Shown: positions 40,105 through 53,287 of the stretch, in pieces
How positions within the stretch are numbered: position 1 is the stretch's first letter
How the letters are laid out: each line of letters begins with the position of its first letter
Origin: Hydractinia symbiolongicarpus
Taxonomy: Eukaryota > Cnidaria > Hydrozoa > Anthoathecata > Hydractiniidae
Direction: 5' to 3'
Assembly (NCBI RefSeq): GCF_029227915.1
Contig: NC_079879.1
Location: forward strand, 28,340,501 to 28,404,500
Length of the DNA: 64,000 nt
The notes under the pieces: generated by a model
What the model was told of the DNA's origin: nothing
Database searches by the model: none
Seen by the model: only the letters and a program-made list of their open reading frames with translations
Position numbers and translations under genes: made by a program

Positions 40105-40262
40105 CAGCAATCATTTCATATTAAGAAGAACGTTACTTCTTGGAGTCCAGTTGTCTCATTATCACATTTATAAGGTGAAATTGGTCCCACAGTAAAAAAT
40201 GAATTTTTATCTACATTTTTAAATAAGGCAGTACCACAGGTCCCAGTTTAATCGCTGAGTTC
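40105..40262 (+). repeat. Truncated monomer 1 (158 bp)
   Basis: Left 73 bp of a monomer runs to ttataaggt and is joined by gaaattggtcccacag to the last ~83 bp, so about 213 bp are missing. The junction base run starts at 40,177. Its left half is B-anchor-like (gagttacagcaatcatttc just upstream and inside). Confidence 0.9.
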
Positions 40263-42200
40263 CAGCAATCATGTCAAGCTAAGAAAAAGGTTATTTCTTG
40301 GAGTCCAATTGTCTCATTTATCACATTTATAAGGTCAAAGTCTAAAATCAGTTCATTTAAGTCCCACAGTCAATTGTTTCACAGTTAAAAGCGACACAAC
40401 CTAGTAATATTAGAAAAATATCGCTAAATGCATGTTGGTACGAATATGTGATGCAATCGTTGTAATTCATACGGACTGATACCGTTATAAAGTCAATGAA
40501 ATATAGTTTTTAAAATTGTCTCTATTTCCTGAGCGGGAGCTAACGGCTAGGATTTGTCCCAAACTACAAAATGGATTTTTTATTTACATTTTTAAATAAA
40601 GCGCTACCACAGCTCCCAGTGTAATCGATGAGTTCCAGCAATCATGTCAAACTAAGCAAAATGTTATTTCTTGGAGTTCAATTGTCTCTTTTATCACATT
40701 TATAAGGTCAAAGTCCAAAATCAGTTCAATAAAGTCCCACAGTCAATCGTTTCACTGTTAAAAGCGATGAAACCTAATAATATCAGAAAAATATCGCTAA
40801 ATGCATGTTGGTACGAATATGTGACGCAACTGTTGTATCTCAAACGGACTGATACCGTTCGAAAGTCAATGTAATATAGTCTTTGAAATTGTCTCAAATT
40901 CTTTAGCGCCTGCTAACGGCTAGGATTGGTCCCACAGTAAAAAATGACTTATTTATCTACATTTTTAAATAAAGGGCTACCACAGCGCCCAGTGTAATCG
41001 CTGAATTCCAGCAATCTTGTCAAATTAAGAAGAATGTTATTTCTTGGAGTTCAACTGTCTCATTTATCACATTTATGAGGTCAAAATCCAAAATCTGTTC
41101 AATTAAGTCCCACAGTCAATTGTTTCACAGTTAAAAGCGACGCAACCTAGTAATATCAGAAACATATCGCTAAACAGATGTTCGTACGAATATGTGACGC
41201 AATGGTTGTAATTCATACGGACTGATACCGTTAGAAAGTCATTGAAATATAGTTTTTGAAACTGTCTCTACTTCTTGAGCGCGAGCTAACGGCTAGGATT
41301 GGTCCCACAGTACAAAATGAATTTTTTATCTACATTTTTAAATAAAACGCTACCACAGCTCCCAGTGTAATCGCTGAGTTCCAGCAATCATGTCAAACTA
41401 AGGAAAATGTTATTTCTTGGAGTCCAAAATTCTCTGTTATTACATTTATAAGGTCAAAGTCCAAAATCAGTTCATTAAAGTCCCACAGTCAATCGTTTCA
41501 CTGTTAAAAGCGGTGAAACCTAATAGTATCAGAAAGATATCGCTAAATGCATGTTGGTACAAATATTTGACGCAACCGTCGTAACTCACACGGACTGATA
41601 CCGTTAGAAAGTCAATTAAATGTAGTTTTTGAAGCTGTCTCTATTTTTTGAGCGCGTGCTAACGGCTAGGATTGGTCCCACAGTAAAACATGAAATTTTT
41701 ATCTACATTTTTAAATAAAGCGCTACCACAGCTCCCAGTTTAATTGCTGAGTTCCAGCAATCATGTCAAACTAAGAAAAAAGTTATTTCTTGGAGTCCAA
41801 TTGTCCCATTTATCACATTTATAAGGTCAAAGTCTAAAATCAGTTCATTTAAGTCCCACAGTCAATTGTTTCACAGTTAAAAGCCACACAACCTAGTAAT
41901 ATCAGAAAAATATCCCTAAATGCATGTTGGTACGAATATGTGACGCAATAGATGTAATTCATCCGGACTGATACCGTTAGAAAGTCAATGAAATATAGTT
42001 TTTGAAACTGTTTCTATTTCTTTGGCGGGTGCTAACGGCTAGGATTGGTCCCACAGTAAAAAATTACTTATTTATCTACATTTTTAAATAAAACGCTACC
42101 ACAGCTCCCAGTGTAATCGCTGAGTTCCAGCAATCATGTCAAACTAAGGAAAATGTTATTTCTTGGAGTCCAATTGTCTCTTTTACCACATTTATAAGGT
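40177..42200 (+). repeat. Parental HOR unit of ~2,025 bp (5 monomers + 160 bp)
   Basis: Measured from one deletion junction to the next (40,177 to 42,201) the unit is 2,024 bp, that is 5 x 373 + 160. Its first three full monomers recur at +2,025 bp: aagggctaccacagcgccc at 40,973 and 42,998, and ttcaattgtctcttttatc at about 40,677 and 42,702. The match breaks near 43.82 kb, where the next unit has lost two monomers. This copy therefore looks like the parent of the shorter 1,279-bp units. Confidence 0.8.
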
Positions 42201-42287
42201 GAAATTGGTCCCACAGTAAAAAATGAATTTTTTATCTACATTTTTAAATAAAGCACTACCACAGCTCCCAGTTTAATCGCTGAGTTC
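42128..42287 (+). repeat. Truncated monomer 2 (160 bp)
   Basis: Same deletion junction (aaggtgaaattggtccc, at 42,201). The left half here is the ordinary cagcaatcatgtcaaact type, not the anchor type. It closes the first 2,025-bp HOR unit. Confidence 0.9.
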
Positions 42288-43779
42288 TAGCAATCATGTC
42301 AAACTAAGCAAAATGTTATTTCTTGGAGTCCAATTGTCTCATTTATCACATTTATAAGGTCAAAGTCTAAAATCAGTTCATTTAAGTCCCACAGTCAATT
42401 GTTTCACAGTTAAAAGCGACACAACCTAGTAATATTAGAAAAATATCGCTAAATGCATGTTGGTACGAATATGTGATGCAATCGTTGTAATTCATACGGA
42501 CTGATACCGTTATAAAGTCAATGAAATATAGTTTTTAAAATTGTCTCTATTTCCTGAGCGGGAGCTAACGGCTAGGTTTTGTCCCAAACTACAAAATGGA
42601 TTTTTTATTTACATTTTTAAATAAAGCGCTACCACAGCTCCCAGTGTAATCGATGAGTTCCAGCAATCATGTCAAACTAAGCAAAATGTTATTTCTTGGA
42701 GTTCAATTGTCTCTTTTATCACATTTATAAGGTCAAAGTCCAAAATCAGTTCAATAAAGTCCCACAGTCAATCGTTTCACTGTTAAAAGCGATGAAACCT
42801 AATAATATCAGAAAAATATCGCTAAATGCATGTTGGTACGAATATGTGACGCAACTTTTGTATCTCAAACGGACTGATACCGTTAGAAAGTCAATGTAAT
42901 ATAGTCTTTGAAATTGTCTCAAATTCTTTAGCGCCTGCTAACGGCTAGGATTGGTCCCACAGTAAAAAATGACTTATTTATCTACATTTTTAAATAAAGG
43001 GCTACCACAGCGCCCAGTGTAATCGCTGAATTCCAGCAATCTTGTCAAATTAAGAAGAATGTTATTTCTTGGAGTTCAACTGTCTCATTTATCACATTTA
43101 TGAGGTCAAAATCCAAAATCTGTTCAATTAAGTCCCACAGTCAATTGTTTCACAGTTAAAAGCGACGCAACCTAGTATTATCAGAAACATATCGCTAAAC
43201 AGATGTTCGTACGAATATGTGACGCAATGGTTGCAATTCATACGGACTGATACCGTTAGAAAGTCATTGAAATATAGTTTTTGAAACTGTCTCAACTTCT
43301 TGAGTGCGAGCTAACGGCTAGGATTGGTCCCACAGTACAAAATGAATTTTTTATCTACATTTTTAAATAAAACGCTACCACAGCTCCCAGTGTAATCGCT
43401 GAGTTCCAGCAATCATGTCAAACTAAGGAAAATGTTATTTCTTGGAGTCCAAAATTCTCTGTTATTACATTTATAAGGTCAAAGTCCAAAATCAGTTCAT
43501 TAAAGTCCCACAGTCAATCGTTTCACTGTTAAGAGCGGTGAAACCTAATAGTATCAGAAAGATATCGCTAAATGCATGTTGGTACAAATATGTGACGCAA
43601 CCGTCGTAACTCACACGGACTGATACCGTTAGAAAGTCAATTAAATGTAGTTTTTGAAGCTGTCTCTATTTTTTGAGCGCGTGCTAACGGCTAGGATTGG
43701 TCCCACAGTAAAACATGAAATTTTTATCTACATTTTTAAATAAAGCGCTACCACAGCTCCCAGTTTAATTGCTGAGTTC

Positions 43780-43939
43780 CAGCAATCATGTCAAACTAAG
43801 AAAAAAGTTATTTCTTGGAGTCCAATTGTCTCTTTTACCACATTTATAAGGTGAAATTGGTCCCACAGTAAAAAATTTATTTTTTATCTACATTTTTAAA
43901 TAAAGCACTACCACAGCTCCCAGTTTAATCGCTGAGTTC
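43780..43939 (+). repeat. Truncated monomer 3 (160 bp)
   Basis: Same junction at 43,853. It carries tcttttaccacattt, as do truncated units 2 and 4, showing these three are one lineage. It separates the first two 1,279-bp units. Confidence 0.9.
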
Positions 43940-45058
43940 CAGCAATCATGTCAAACTAAGCAAAATGTTATTTCTTGGAGTTCAATTGTCTCTTTTATCA
44001 CATTTATAAGGTCAAAGTCCAAAATCAGTTCAATAAAGTCCCACAGTCAATCGTTTCACTGTTAAAAGCGATGAAACCTAATAATATCAGAAAAATATCG
44101 CTAAATGCATGTTGGTACGAATATGTGACGCAACCGTTGTATCTCAAACGGACTGATACCGTTAGAAAGTCAATGTAATATAGTCTTTGAAATTGTCTCA
44201 AATTCTTTAGCGCCTGCTAACGGCTAGGATTGGTCCCACAGTAAAAAATGACTTATTTATCTACATTTTTAAATAAAGCGCTACCACAGCGCCCAGTGTA
44301 ATCGCTGAATTCCAGCAATCTTGTCAAATTAAGAAGAATGTTATTTCTTGGAGTTCAACTGTCTCATTTATCACATTTATGAGGTCAAAATCCAAAATCT
44401 GTTCAATTAAGTCCCACAGTCAATTGTTTCACAGTTAAAAGCGACGCAACCTAGTAATATCAGAAACATATCGCTAAACAGATGTTCGTACGAATATGTG
44501 ACGCAATGGTTGCAATTCATACGGACTGATACCGTTAGAAAGTCATTGAAATATAGTTTTTGAAACTGTCTCTACTTCTTGAGTGCGAGCTAACGGCTAG
44601 GATTGGTCCCACAGTACAAAATGAATTTTTTATCTACATTTTTAAATAAAACGCTACCACAGCTCCCAGTGTAATCGCTGAGTTCCAGCAATCATGTCAA
44701 ACTAAGGAAAATGTTATTTCTTGGAGTCCAAAATTCTCTGTTATTACATTTATAAGGTCAAAGTCCAAAATCAGTTCATTAAAGTCCCACAGTCAATCGT
44801 TTCACTGTTAAGAGCGGTGAAACCTAATAGTATCAGAAAGATATCGCTAAATGCATGTTGGTACAAATATGTGACGCACCCGTCGTAACTCACACGGACT
44901 GATACCGTTAGAAAGTCAATTAAATGTAGTTTTTGAAGCTGTCTCTATTTTTTGAGCGCGTGCTAACGGCTAGGATTGGTCCCACAGTAAAACATGAAAT
45001 TTTTATCTACATTTTTAAATAAAGCGCTACCACAGCTCCCAGTTTAATTGCTGAGTTC

Positions 45059-45218
45059 CAGCAATCATGTCAAACTAAGAAAAAAGTTATTTCTTGGAGT
45101 CCAATTGTCTCTTTTACCACATTTATAAGGTGAAATTGGTCCCACAGTAAAAAAATTATTTTTTATCTACATTTTTAAATAAAGCACTACCACAGCTCCC
45201 AGTTTAATCGCTGAGTTC
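45059..45218 (+). repeat. Truncated monomer 4 (160 bp)
   Basis: Same junction at 45,132, exactly 1,279 bp after truncated unit 3, with nearly identical sequence. It separates the second and third 1,279-bp units. Confidence 0.9.
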
Positions 45219-46370
45219 CAGCAATCATGTCAAACTAAGCAAAATGTTATTTCTTGGAGTTCAATTGTCTCTTTTATCACATTTATAAGGTCAAAGTCCA
45301 AAATCAGTTCAATAAAGTCCCACAGTCAATCGTTTCACTGTTAAAAGCGATGAAACCTAATAATATCAGAAAAATATCGCTAAATGCATGTTGGTACGAA
45401 TATGTGACGCAACCGTTGTATCTCAAACGGACTGATACCGTTAGAAAGTCAATGTAATATAGTCTTTGAAATTGTCTCAAATTCTTTAGCGCCTGCTAAC
45501 GGCTAGGATTGGTCCCACAGTAAAAAATGACTTATTTATCTACATTTTTAAATAAAGCGCTACCACAGCGCCCAGTGTAATCGCTGAATTCCAGCAATCT
45601 TGTCAAACTAAGGAAAATGTTATTTCTTGGAGTTCAACTGTCTCATTTATCACATTTATGAGGTCAAAATCCAAAATCTGTTCAATTAAGTCCCACAGTC
45701 AATTGTTTCACAGTTAAAAGCGACGCAACCTAGTAATATCAGAAACATATCGCTAAACAGATGTTCGTACGAATATGTGACGCAATGGTTGTAATTCATA
45801 CGGACTGATACCGTTAGAAAGTCAATGAAATATAGTTTTTGAAACTGTCTCTACTTCTTGAGCGTGAGCTAACGGCTAGGATTGGTCCCACAGTACAAAA
45901 TGAATTTTTTATCTACATTTTTAAATAAAACGCTACCACAGCTCCCAGTGTAATCGCTGAGTTCCAGCAATCATGTCAAACTAAGGAAAATGTTATTTCT
46001 TGGAGTCCAAAATTCTCTTTTATTACATTTATAAGATCAAAGTCCAAAATCAGTTCATTAAAGTCCCACAGTCAATCGTTTCACTGTTAAAAGCGGTGAA
46101 ACCTAATAGTATCAGAAAGATATCGCTAAATGCATGTTGGTACAAATATGTGACGCAACCGTCGTAACTCACACGGACTGATACCGTTAGAAAGTCAATT
46201 AAATGTAGTTTTTGAAGCTGTCTCTATTTTTTGAGCGCGTGCTAACGGCTAGGATTGGTCCCACAGTAAAAAATGAAATTTTTATCTACATTTTTATATA
46301 AAGCGCTACCACAGCTCCCAGTTTAATCGCTGAGTTCCAGCAATCATGTCAAACTAAGAAAAAAGTTATT

Positions 46371-47284
46371 TCTTGGAGTCCAATTGTCTCATTTATCACA
46401 TTTATAAGGTCAAAGTCTAAAATCAGTTCATTTAAGTCCCACAGTCAATTGTTTCACAGTTAAAAGCGACACAACCTAGTAATATCAGAAAAATATCGGT
46501 AAATGCATGTTGGTACGAATATGTGACGCAATAGATGTAATTCATCCGGACTGACACCGTTAGAAAGTCAATGAAATATAGTTTTTGAAACTGTTTCTAT
46601 TTCTTTGGCGGGTGCTAACGGCTAGGATTGGTCCCACAGTAAAAAATTACTTATTTATCTACATTTTTAAATAAAACGCTACCACAGCTCCCAGTGTAAT
46701 CGCTGAGTTCCAGCAATCATGTCAAACTAAGGAAAATGTTATTTCTTGGAGTCCAATTGTCTCTTTTATCACATTTATAAGGTCAAAGTCCAAAATCAGT
46801 TCAATAAAGTCCCACAGTCAATCGTTTCACTGTTAAAAGCGATGAAACCTAATAGTATCAGAAAGATATCGCTAAATGCATGTTGGTACAAATATGTGAC
46901 GCAACCCTCGCAACTCACACGGACTGATACCGTTAGAAAGTCAATTAAATGTAGTTTTTGAAGCTGCCTCTATTTCTTGAGCGCGAGCTAACGGGTAGGA
47001 TTGGTCCCACAGTACACAATGAATTTTTTATCTACATTTTTAAATAAAGCGCTACCACAGCTCCCAGTGTAATCGCTGAGTTCCAGCAATCATGTCAAAC
47101 TAAGGAAAATGTTATTTCTTGGAGTCCAATTGTCTCTTTTATCACATTTTTAAGGTCAAAGTCCAAAATCAGTTCAATAAAGTCCCATAGTCAATCGTTT
47201 CACTGTTAAAAGCGATGAAACCTAATAGTATCAGAAAGATATCGCTAAATGCATGTTGGTACAAATATGTGACGCAACCATCGT
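46371..47284 (+). repeat. Full monomers between the 1,279- and 1,865-bp HORs
   Basis: About 2.5 units. The first continues the end of the parental 2,025-bp unit (gcaatagatgtaattc, ttggcgggtgctaacgg). The next two carry accctcgcaactcac or accatcgtaactcac and anticipate the units of the following HORs. No truncated unit here; one would be expected at about 46.75 kb by comparison with 42.13-42.29 kb, but a complete monomer stands in its place. Confidence 0.65.
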
Positions 47285-50200
47285 AACTCACACGGACTGA
47301 TACCGTTAGAAAGTCAATTAAATGTAGTTTTTGAAGCTGTCTCTATTTCTTGAGCGCGTGCTAACGGCTGGGATTGGTCCCACAGTAAAAAATGAAATTT
47401 TTATCTACATTTTTAAATAAAGCGCTACCACAACTCCCAGTGTAATCGATGAGTTCCAGCAATCATGTCAAACTAAGAAAAATGTTATTTCTTGGAATCC
47501 AATTGTCTCTTTTGTCACATTTATAAGGTCAAAGTCTAAAATCAGTTCAATAAAGTCCCACAGTCAATCGTTTCACTGTTAAAAGCGATGAAACCTAATA
47601 ATATCAGAAAAATATCGCTATATGCATGTTGGTACGAATATGTGACGCAACCGTCGTAACCCACACGGACTGATACCGTTAGAAAGTCAATTAAATGTAG
47701 TTTTTGAAGCTGTCTCTATTTTTTGAGCGCGTGCTGACGGCTAGGAATGGTCCCACAGTAAAAAATGAAATTTTTATCTACATTTTTAAATAAAGCGCTA
47801 CCAAAGCTCCCAGTGTAATCGCTGAGTTCCAGTAATCATGTCAAACTAAGGAAAATGTTATTTCTTGGAGTCCAATTTTCTCTTTTATCACATTTATAAG
47901 GTCAAAGGCTAAAATCAGTTTAATTAAGTCCCACAGACAGTTGTTTCACATTTTAAAGCGACGCAACCTAGTAATATCAGAAACATATCGCTAAATGCAT
48001 GTTGGTACGAATATGTGACGCTACCGTTGTAACTCAAACGAGCTGATACCGATAGAAAGTCATTGAAATGTAGTTTTCGAAACTGTCTCTATTACTTCAG
48101 CGCGCGCTAGCGGTTAGTACTGGTCCCACAGTAAAAATTGACTTATTTATCTAATTTTTTGAATAAAGCAATAACACAGCGTCCAGTATAATTGCTGAGT
48201 TACAGCAATCATTTCATATTAAGAAGAACGTTAGTTCTTGGAGTCCAACTGTCTCATTTATCACATTTATAAGGTCAAAATCCAAAATCTGTTCAATTAA
48301 GTCCCACAGTCAATTGTTTCACAGTTAAAAGCGACGCAACCTAGTAATATCAGAAACATATCGCTAAACAGATGTTCGTACGAATATGTGACGCAATGGT
48401 TGTAATTCATACGGAATGATACCGTTAGAAAGTCAATGAAATATAGTTTTTGAAACTGTCTCTATTTCTTGAGCGCGAGCTAACGGCTAGGATTGGTCCC
48501 ACAGTACAAAATGAATTTTTTAACTACATTTTTAAATAAAACGCTACCACAGCTCCCACTGTAATCGCTGAGTTCCAGCAATCATGTCAAACTAAGGAAA
48601 ATGTTATTTCTTGGAGTCCAATTGTCTCTTTTATCACATTTATAAGGTCAAAGTCTAAAATCAGTTCAATAAAGTCCCATAGTCAATCGTTTCACTGTTA
48701 AAAGCGATGAAACCTAATAGTATCAGAAAGATATCGCTAAATGCATGTTGGTACAAATATGTGACGCAACCCTCGCAACTCACACGGACTGATACCGTTA
48801 CAAAGTCAATAAAATGTAGTTTTTGAAGCTGCCTCTATTTCTTGAGCGCGAGTTAACGGCTAGGATTGGTCCCACAGTACAAAATGAATTTTTTATCTAC
48901 ATTTTTAAATAAAGCGCTACCACAGCTCCCAGTGTAATCGATGAGTTCCAGCAATCAAGTCAAACTAAGAAAAATGTTAATTCTTGGAATCCAATTGTCT
49001 CTTTTATCACATTTATAAGGTCAAAGTCTAAAATCAGTTCAATAAAGTCCCACAGTCAATCGTTTCACTGTTAAAAGCGATGAAACCTAATAATATCAGA
49101 AAAATATCGCTATATGGAAGTTGGTACGAATATGTGACGCAACCGTCGTAACTCACACGGACTGATACCGTTAGAAAGTCAATTAAATGTAGTTTTTGAA
49201 GCTGTCTCTATTTCTTGAGCGCGTGCTAACGGCTGGGATTGGTCCCACAGTAAAAAATGAAATTTTTATCTACATTTTTAATTAAAGCGCTACCACAACT
49301 CCCAGTGTAATCGATGAGTTCCAGCAATCATGTCAAACTAAGAAAAATGTTATTTCTTGGAATCCAATTGTCTCTTTTATCACATTTATAAGGTCAAAGT
49401 CTAAAATCAGTTCAATAAAGTCCCACAGTCAATCGTTTCACTGTTAAAAGCGATGAAACCTAATAATATCAGAAAAATATCGCTATATGCATGTTGGTAC
49501 GAATATGTGACGCAACCGTCGTAACCCACACGGACTGATACCGTTAGAAAGTCAATTAAATGTAGTTTTTGAAGCTGTCTCTATTTTTTGAGCGCGTGCT
49601 GACGGCTAGGAATGGTCCCACAGTAAAAAATGAAATTTTTATCTACATTTTTAAATAAAGCGCTACCAAAGCTCCCAGTGTAATTGCTGAGTTCCAGTAA
49701 TCATGTCAAACTAAGGAAAATGTTATTTCTTGGAGTCCAATTTTCTCTTTTATCACATTTATAAGGTCAAAGGCTAAAATCAGTTTAATTAAGTCCCACA
49801 GACAGTTGTTTCACATTTTAAAGCGACGCAACCTAGTAATATCAGAAACATATCGCTAAATGCATGTTGGTACGAATATGTGACGCTACCGTTGTAACTC
49901 AAACGAGCTGATACCGATAGAAAGTCATTGAAATGTAGTTTTTGAAACTGTCTCTATTACTTCAGCGCGCGCTAGCGGTTAGTATTGGTCCCACAGTCAA
50001 AAATGACTTATTTATCTAATTTTTTGAATAAAGCAATAACACAGCGTCCAGTATAATTGCTGAGTTACAGCAATCATTTCATATTAAGAAGAACGTTAGT
50101 TCTTGGAGTCCAACTGTCTCATTTATCACATTTATAAGGTCAAAATCCGAAATCTGTTCAATTAAGTCCCACAGTCAATTGTTTCACAGTTAAAAGCGAC

Positions 50201-50660
50201 GCAACCTAGTAATATCAGAAACATATCGCTAAACAGATGTTCGTACGAATATGTGACGCAATGGTTGTAATTCATACGGAATGATACCGTTAGAAAGTCA
50301 ATGAAATATAATTTTTGAAACTGTCTCTATTTCTTGAGCGCGAGCTAACGGCTAGGATTGGTCCCACAGTACAAAATGAATTTTTTAACTACATTTTTAA
50401 ATAAAACGCTACCACAGCTCCCACTGTAATCGCTGAGTTCCAGCAATCATGTCAAACTAAGGAAAATGTTATTTCTTGGAGTCCAATTGTCTCTTTTATC
50501 ACATTTATAAGGTCAAAGTCCAAAATCAGTTCAATAAAGTCCCATAGTCAATCGTTTCACTCTTAAAAGCGATGAAACCTAATAGTATCAGAAAGATATC
50601 GCTAAATGCATGTTGGTACAAATATGTGACGCAACCCTCGCAACTCACACGGACTGATAC
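47285..50660 (+). repeat. 1,865-bp pentamer HOR, about 1.8 copies
   Basis: Marks recur at 1,865 bp: ctgggattggtcc at 47,368 and 49,233; aggctaaaatcagtttaatt at 47,906 and 49,771; acgttagttcttggagtcc at about 48,229 and 50,094. From about 48,795 the first copy instead matches 51.03 kb (offset 2,238 bp, 6 monomers), so one monomer was added in the second copy. The pentamer has no truncated unit. Its B-like member (cgctaccgttgtaactcaaacg) is the only anchor-type unit here. Confidence 0.82.
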
Positions 50661-53287
50661 CGTTAGAAAGTCAATTAAATGTAGTTTTTGAAACTGCCTC
50701 TATTACTTGAGCGCGAGCTAACGGCTAGGATTGGTCCCACAGTACACAATGAATTTTTTATCTACATTTTTAAATAAAGCGTTACCACAGCTCCCAGTGT
50801 AATCGCTGAGTTCCAGCAATCATGTCAAACTAAGGAAAATGTTATTTCTTGGAGTCCAATTGTCTCTTTTATCACACTTATAAGTTCAAAGTCCAAAATC
50901 TGTTCAATAAAGTCCCATAGTCAATCGTTTCACTGTTAAAAGCGATGAAACCTAATAGTATCAGAAAGATATCGCTAAATGCATGTTGGTACAAATATGT
51001 GACGCAACCCTCGCAACTCACACGGACTGATACCGTTACAAAGTCAATAAAATGTAGTTTTTGAAGCTGCCTCTATTTCTTGAGCGCGAGTTAACGGCTA
51101 GGATTGGTCCCACAGTACAAAATGAATTTTTTATCTACATTTTTAAATAAAGCGCTACCACAGCTCCCAGTGTAATCGATGAGTTCCAGCAATCAAGTCA
51201 AACTAAGAAAAATGTTAATTCTTGGAATCCAATTGTCTCTTTTATCACATTTATAAGGTCAAAGTCTAAAATCAGTTCAATAAAGTCCCACAGTCAATCG
51301 TTTCACTGTTAAAAGCGATGAAACCTAATAATATCAGAAAAATATCGCTAAATGCATGTCAGTGCGAATATGTGACGCAACCGTTGTATCTCAAACGGAC
51401 TGATACCGTTAGAAAGTCAATGTAATATAGTCTTTGAAATTGTCTCAATTTCTTTAGCGCCTGCTAACGGCTAGGATTGGTCCCACAGAAAAAAATGACT
51501 TATTTATCTAAATATTTAAATGAAGCGCTACCACAGCGCCCAGTGTAATCGCTGAGTTACAGCAATCATTTCATATTTAGAAGAACGTTACTTCTTGGAG
51601 TCCAGTTGTCTCATTATCACATTTATAAGGTGAAATTGGTCGCACAGTAAAAAATGAATTTTTTATATACATTTTTAAATAAAGCACTACCACAGCTCCC
51701 AGTTTAATCGCTGAGTTCCAGCAATCATGTCAAATAAAGAAAAATGTTATTTCTTGGAGTCCAGTTGTCTCATTTATCACATTTATAAGGTCAAAGTCTA
51801 AAATCAGTTCATTTAAGTCCCACAGTCAATTGTTTCACAGTTAAAAGCGACACAACCTAGTAATATCAGAAAAATATCGCTAAATGCATGTTGGTACGAA
51901 TATGTGACGCAATCGTTGTAATTCATCCGGACTGATACCGTTAAAAAATCAATGAAATATAGTTTTTGAAACTGTTTCTATTTCTTTGGCGGGTGCTAAC
52001 GGCTAGGATTGGTGCCACAGTAAAAAATGACTTATTTATCTACATTTTTAAATAAAGCGCTACCACAGCGCACAGGTTAATCGCTAAATTCCAGCAATCT
52101 TGTCAAATTAAGAAGAATGTTATTTCTTGGAGTCCAACTGTCCCATTTATCACATTTATAAGGTCAAAGTCTAAAATCAGTTCAATAAAGTCCCACAGCC
52201 AATTGTTTCACTGTTAAAAGCGATGAAACTTAATAGTATCAGAAAGATATCGCTAAATGCATGTTGGCACGAATATGTGACGCAACCGTCGTAACTCACG
52301 CGGACTAATACCGTTAGAAAGTCAATTAAATGTAGTTTTTGAAGCTGTCTCTATTTCTTAAGCGCGTGCTAACGGCTAGGATTGGACCCACAGTAAAAAA
52401 TGAAATTTTTATCTACATTTTTAAATAAAGCGCTACCAAAGCTCCTAGTGTAATCGCTGAGTTCCAGGAATCATGTCAAACTAAGAAAAATGTTATTTCT
52501 TGGAGTCCAATTGTCTCTTTTATCACATTTATAAGGTCAAAGTCCAAAATCAGTTCAATAAAGTCCCACAGTCAATCGTTTCACTGGTAAAAGCGATGAA
52601 ACCTAATAATATCAGAAAAATATCGCTAAATGCATGTTGGTACGAATATGTGACGCAACCGTCGTAACTCACACGGACTGATACCGTTAGAAAGTCAATT
52701 AAATGTAGTTTTTGAAACCGTCTGTATTTTTGGAGCGCGTGCTAACGGCTAGGATTGGTCCCACAGTAAAGAATGAATTTTTTATCTACATTTTCAAATA
52801 AAGCGCTACCAGAGCGTTCAGTGTAATCGCTTAGTTCCAGCAATCATGTCAAATTAAGAAAAATGATATTTTTTGGAGTCCAATTGTCTCATTTATCACA
52901 TTTATAAGGTCAAAGTCTAAAATCAGTTTAATTAAGTCCCACAGACAGTTGTTTCACATTTTAAAGCGACGCAACCTAGTAATATCAGAAACATATCGCT
53001 ATATACATGTTGGTACGAATATGTGACGCAACCGTTGTATCTCAAACGGACTGGTACCGTTAGGAAGTCAATGAAATATAGTTTTTGAAACTGTCTCTAT
53101 TTTTGGAGCGCGTGCTAACGACTAGGAATGGTCCCACAGTAACAAATGACTTATTTATCTACATTTTTAAATAAAGCGCTACCACAGCGCACAGTGTAAT
53201 CGCTAAATTCCAGCAATCTTCTCAAATTAAGAAGAATGTTATTTCTTGGAGTCCAACTGTCCCATTTATCACATTTATAAGGTCAAA
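50518..53287 (+). repeat. 2,770-bp HOR (7 monomers + 159 bp), copy 1
   Basis: Matches the next 2,770 bp almost base for base. Shared rare variants include cagtacacaatgaa, gcgttaccacag, cttataagttcaaag, gcatgtcagtgcgaat (51,354 and 54,124), truncated units 5 and 6, and gcgttcagtgtaatcg. Differences are single bases, such as ggtgccacag here against ggtcccacag, and one deletion in copy 2 (gtcaataaatg). The left edge is set by the phase at which copy 2 begins. Confidence 0.9.
51560..51718 (+). repeat. Truncated monomer 5 (159 bp)
   Basis: Same junction at 51,632 but with ggtcgcacag instead of ggtcccacag and a B-anchor-like left half (cagcaatcatttcatattt). The ggtcgcacag variant is shared with truncated units 6-8. 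Confidence 0.9.

Larger units (their letters stand above)
42667..46370 (+). repeat. 1,279-bp HOR (3 monomers + 160 bp), about 2.9 copies
   Basis: Landmarks recur at exactly 1,279 bp: ggagttcaattgtc at about 42,697, 43,976 and 45,255, and the truncated-unit junction at 43,853 and 45,132. Copies are almost identical; examples of differences are caacttttgtatc/caaccgttgtatc and gagtgcgagc/gagcgtgagc. 1,279 equals 2,025 minus two monomers (746 bp). After the third copy the text continues as in the parental unit: gcaatagatgtaattcatcc is at 41,944 and 46,528, 4,584 bp apart, one base more than 2,025 + 2 x 1,279. Confidence 0.88.

Noticed and set aside
2645-46961. Recurring plus-strand frames of 67-71 codons (for example 29492-29707, 40671-40874, 45254-45457)
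   Set aside because: They start at TTG at the same monomer phase, cover about half a unit, and are interrupted in most other units. Near-identical copies lie within near-identical HORs, so conservation is explained by DNA copying.
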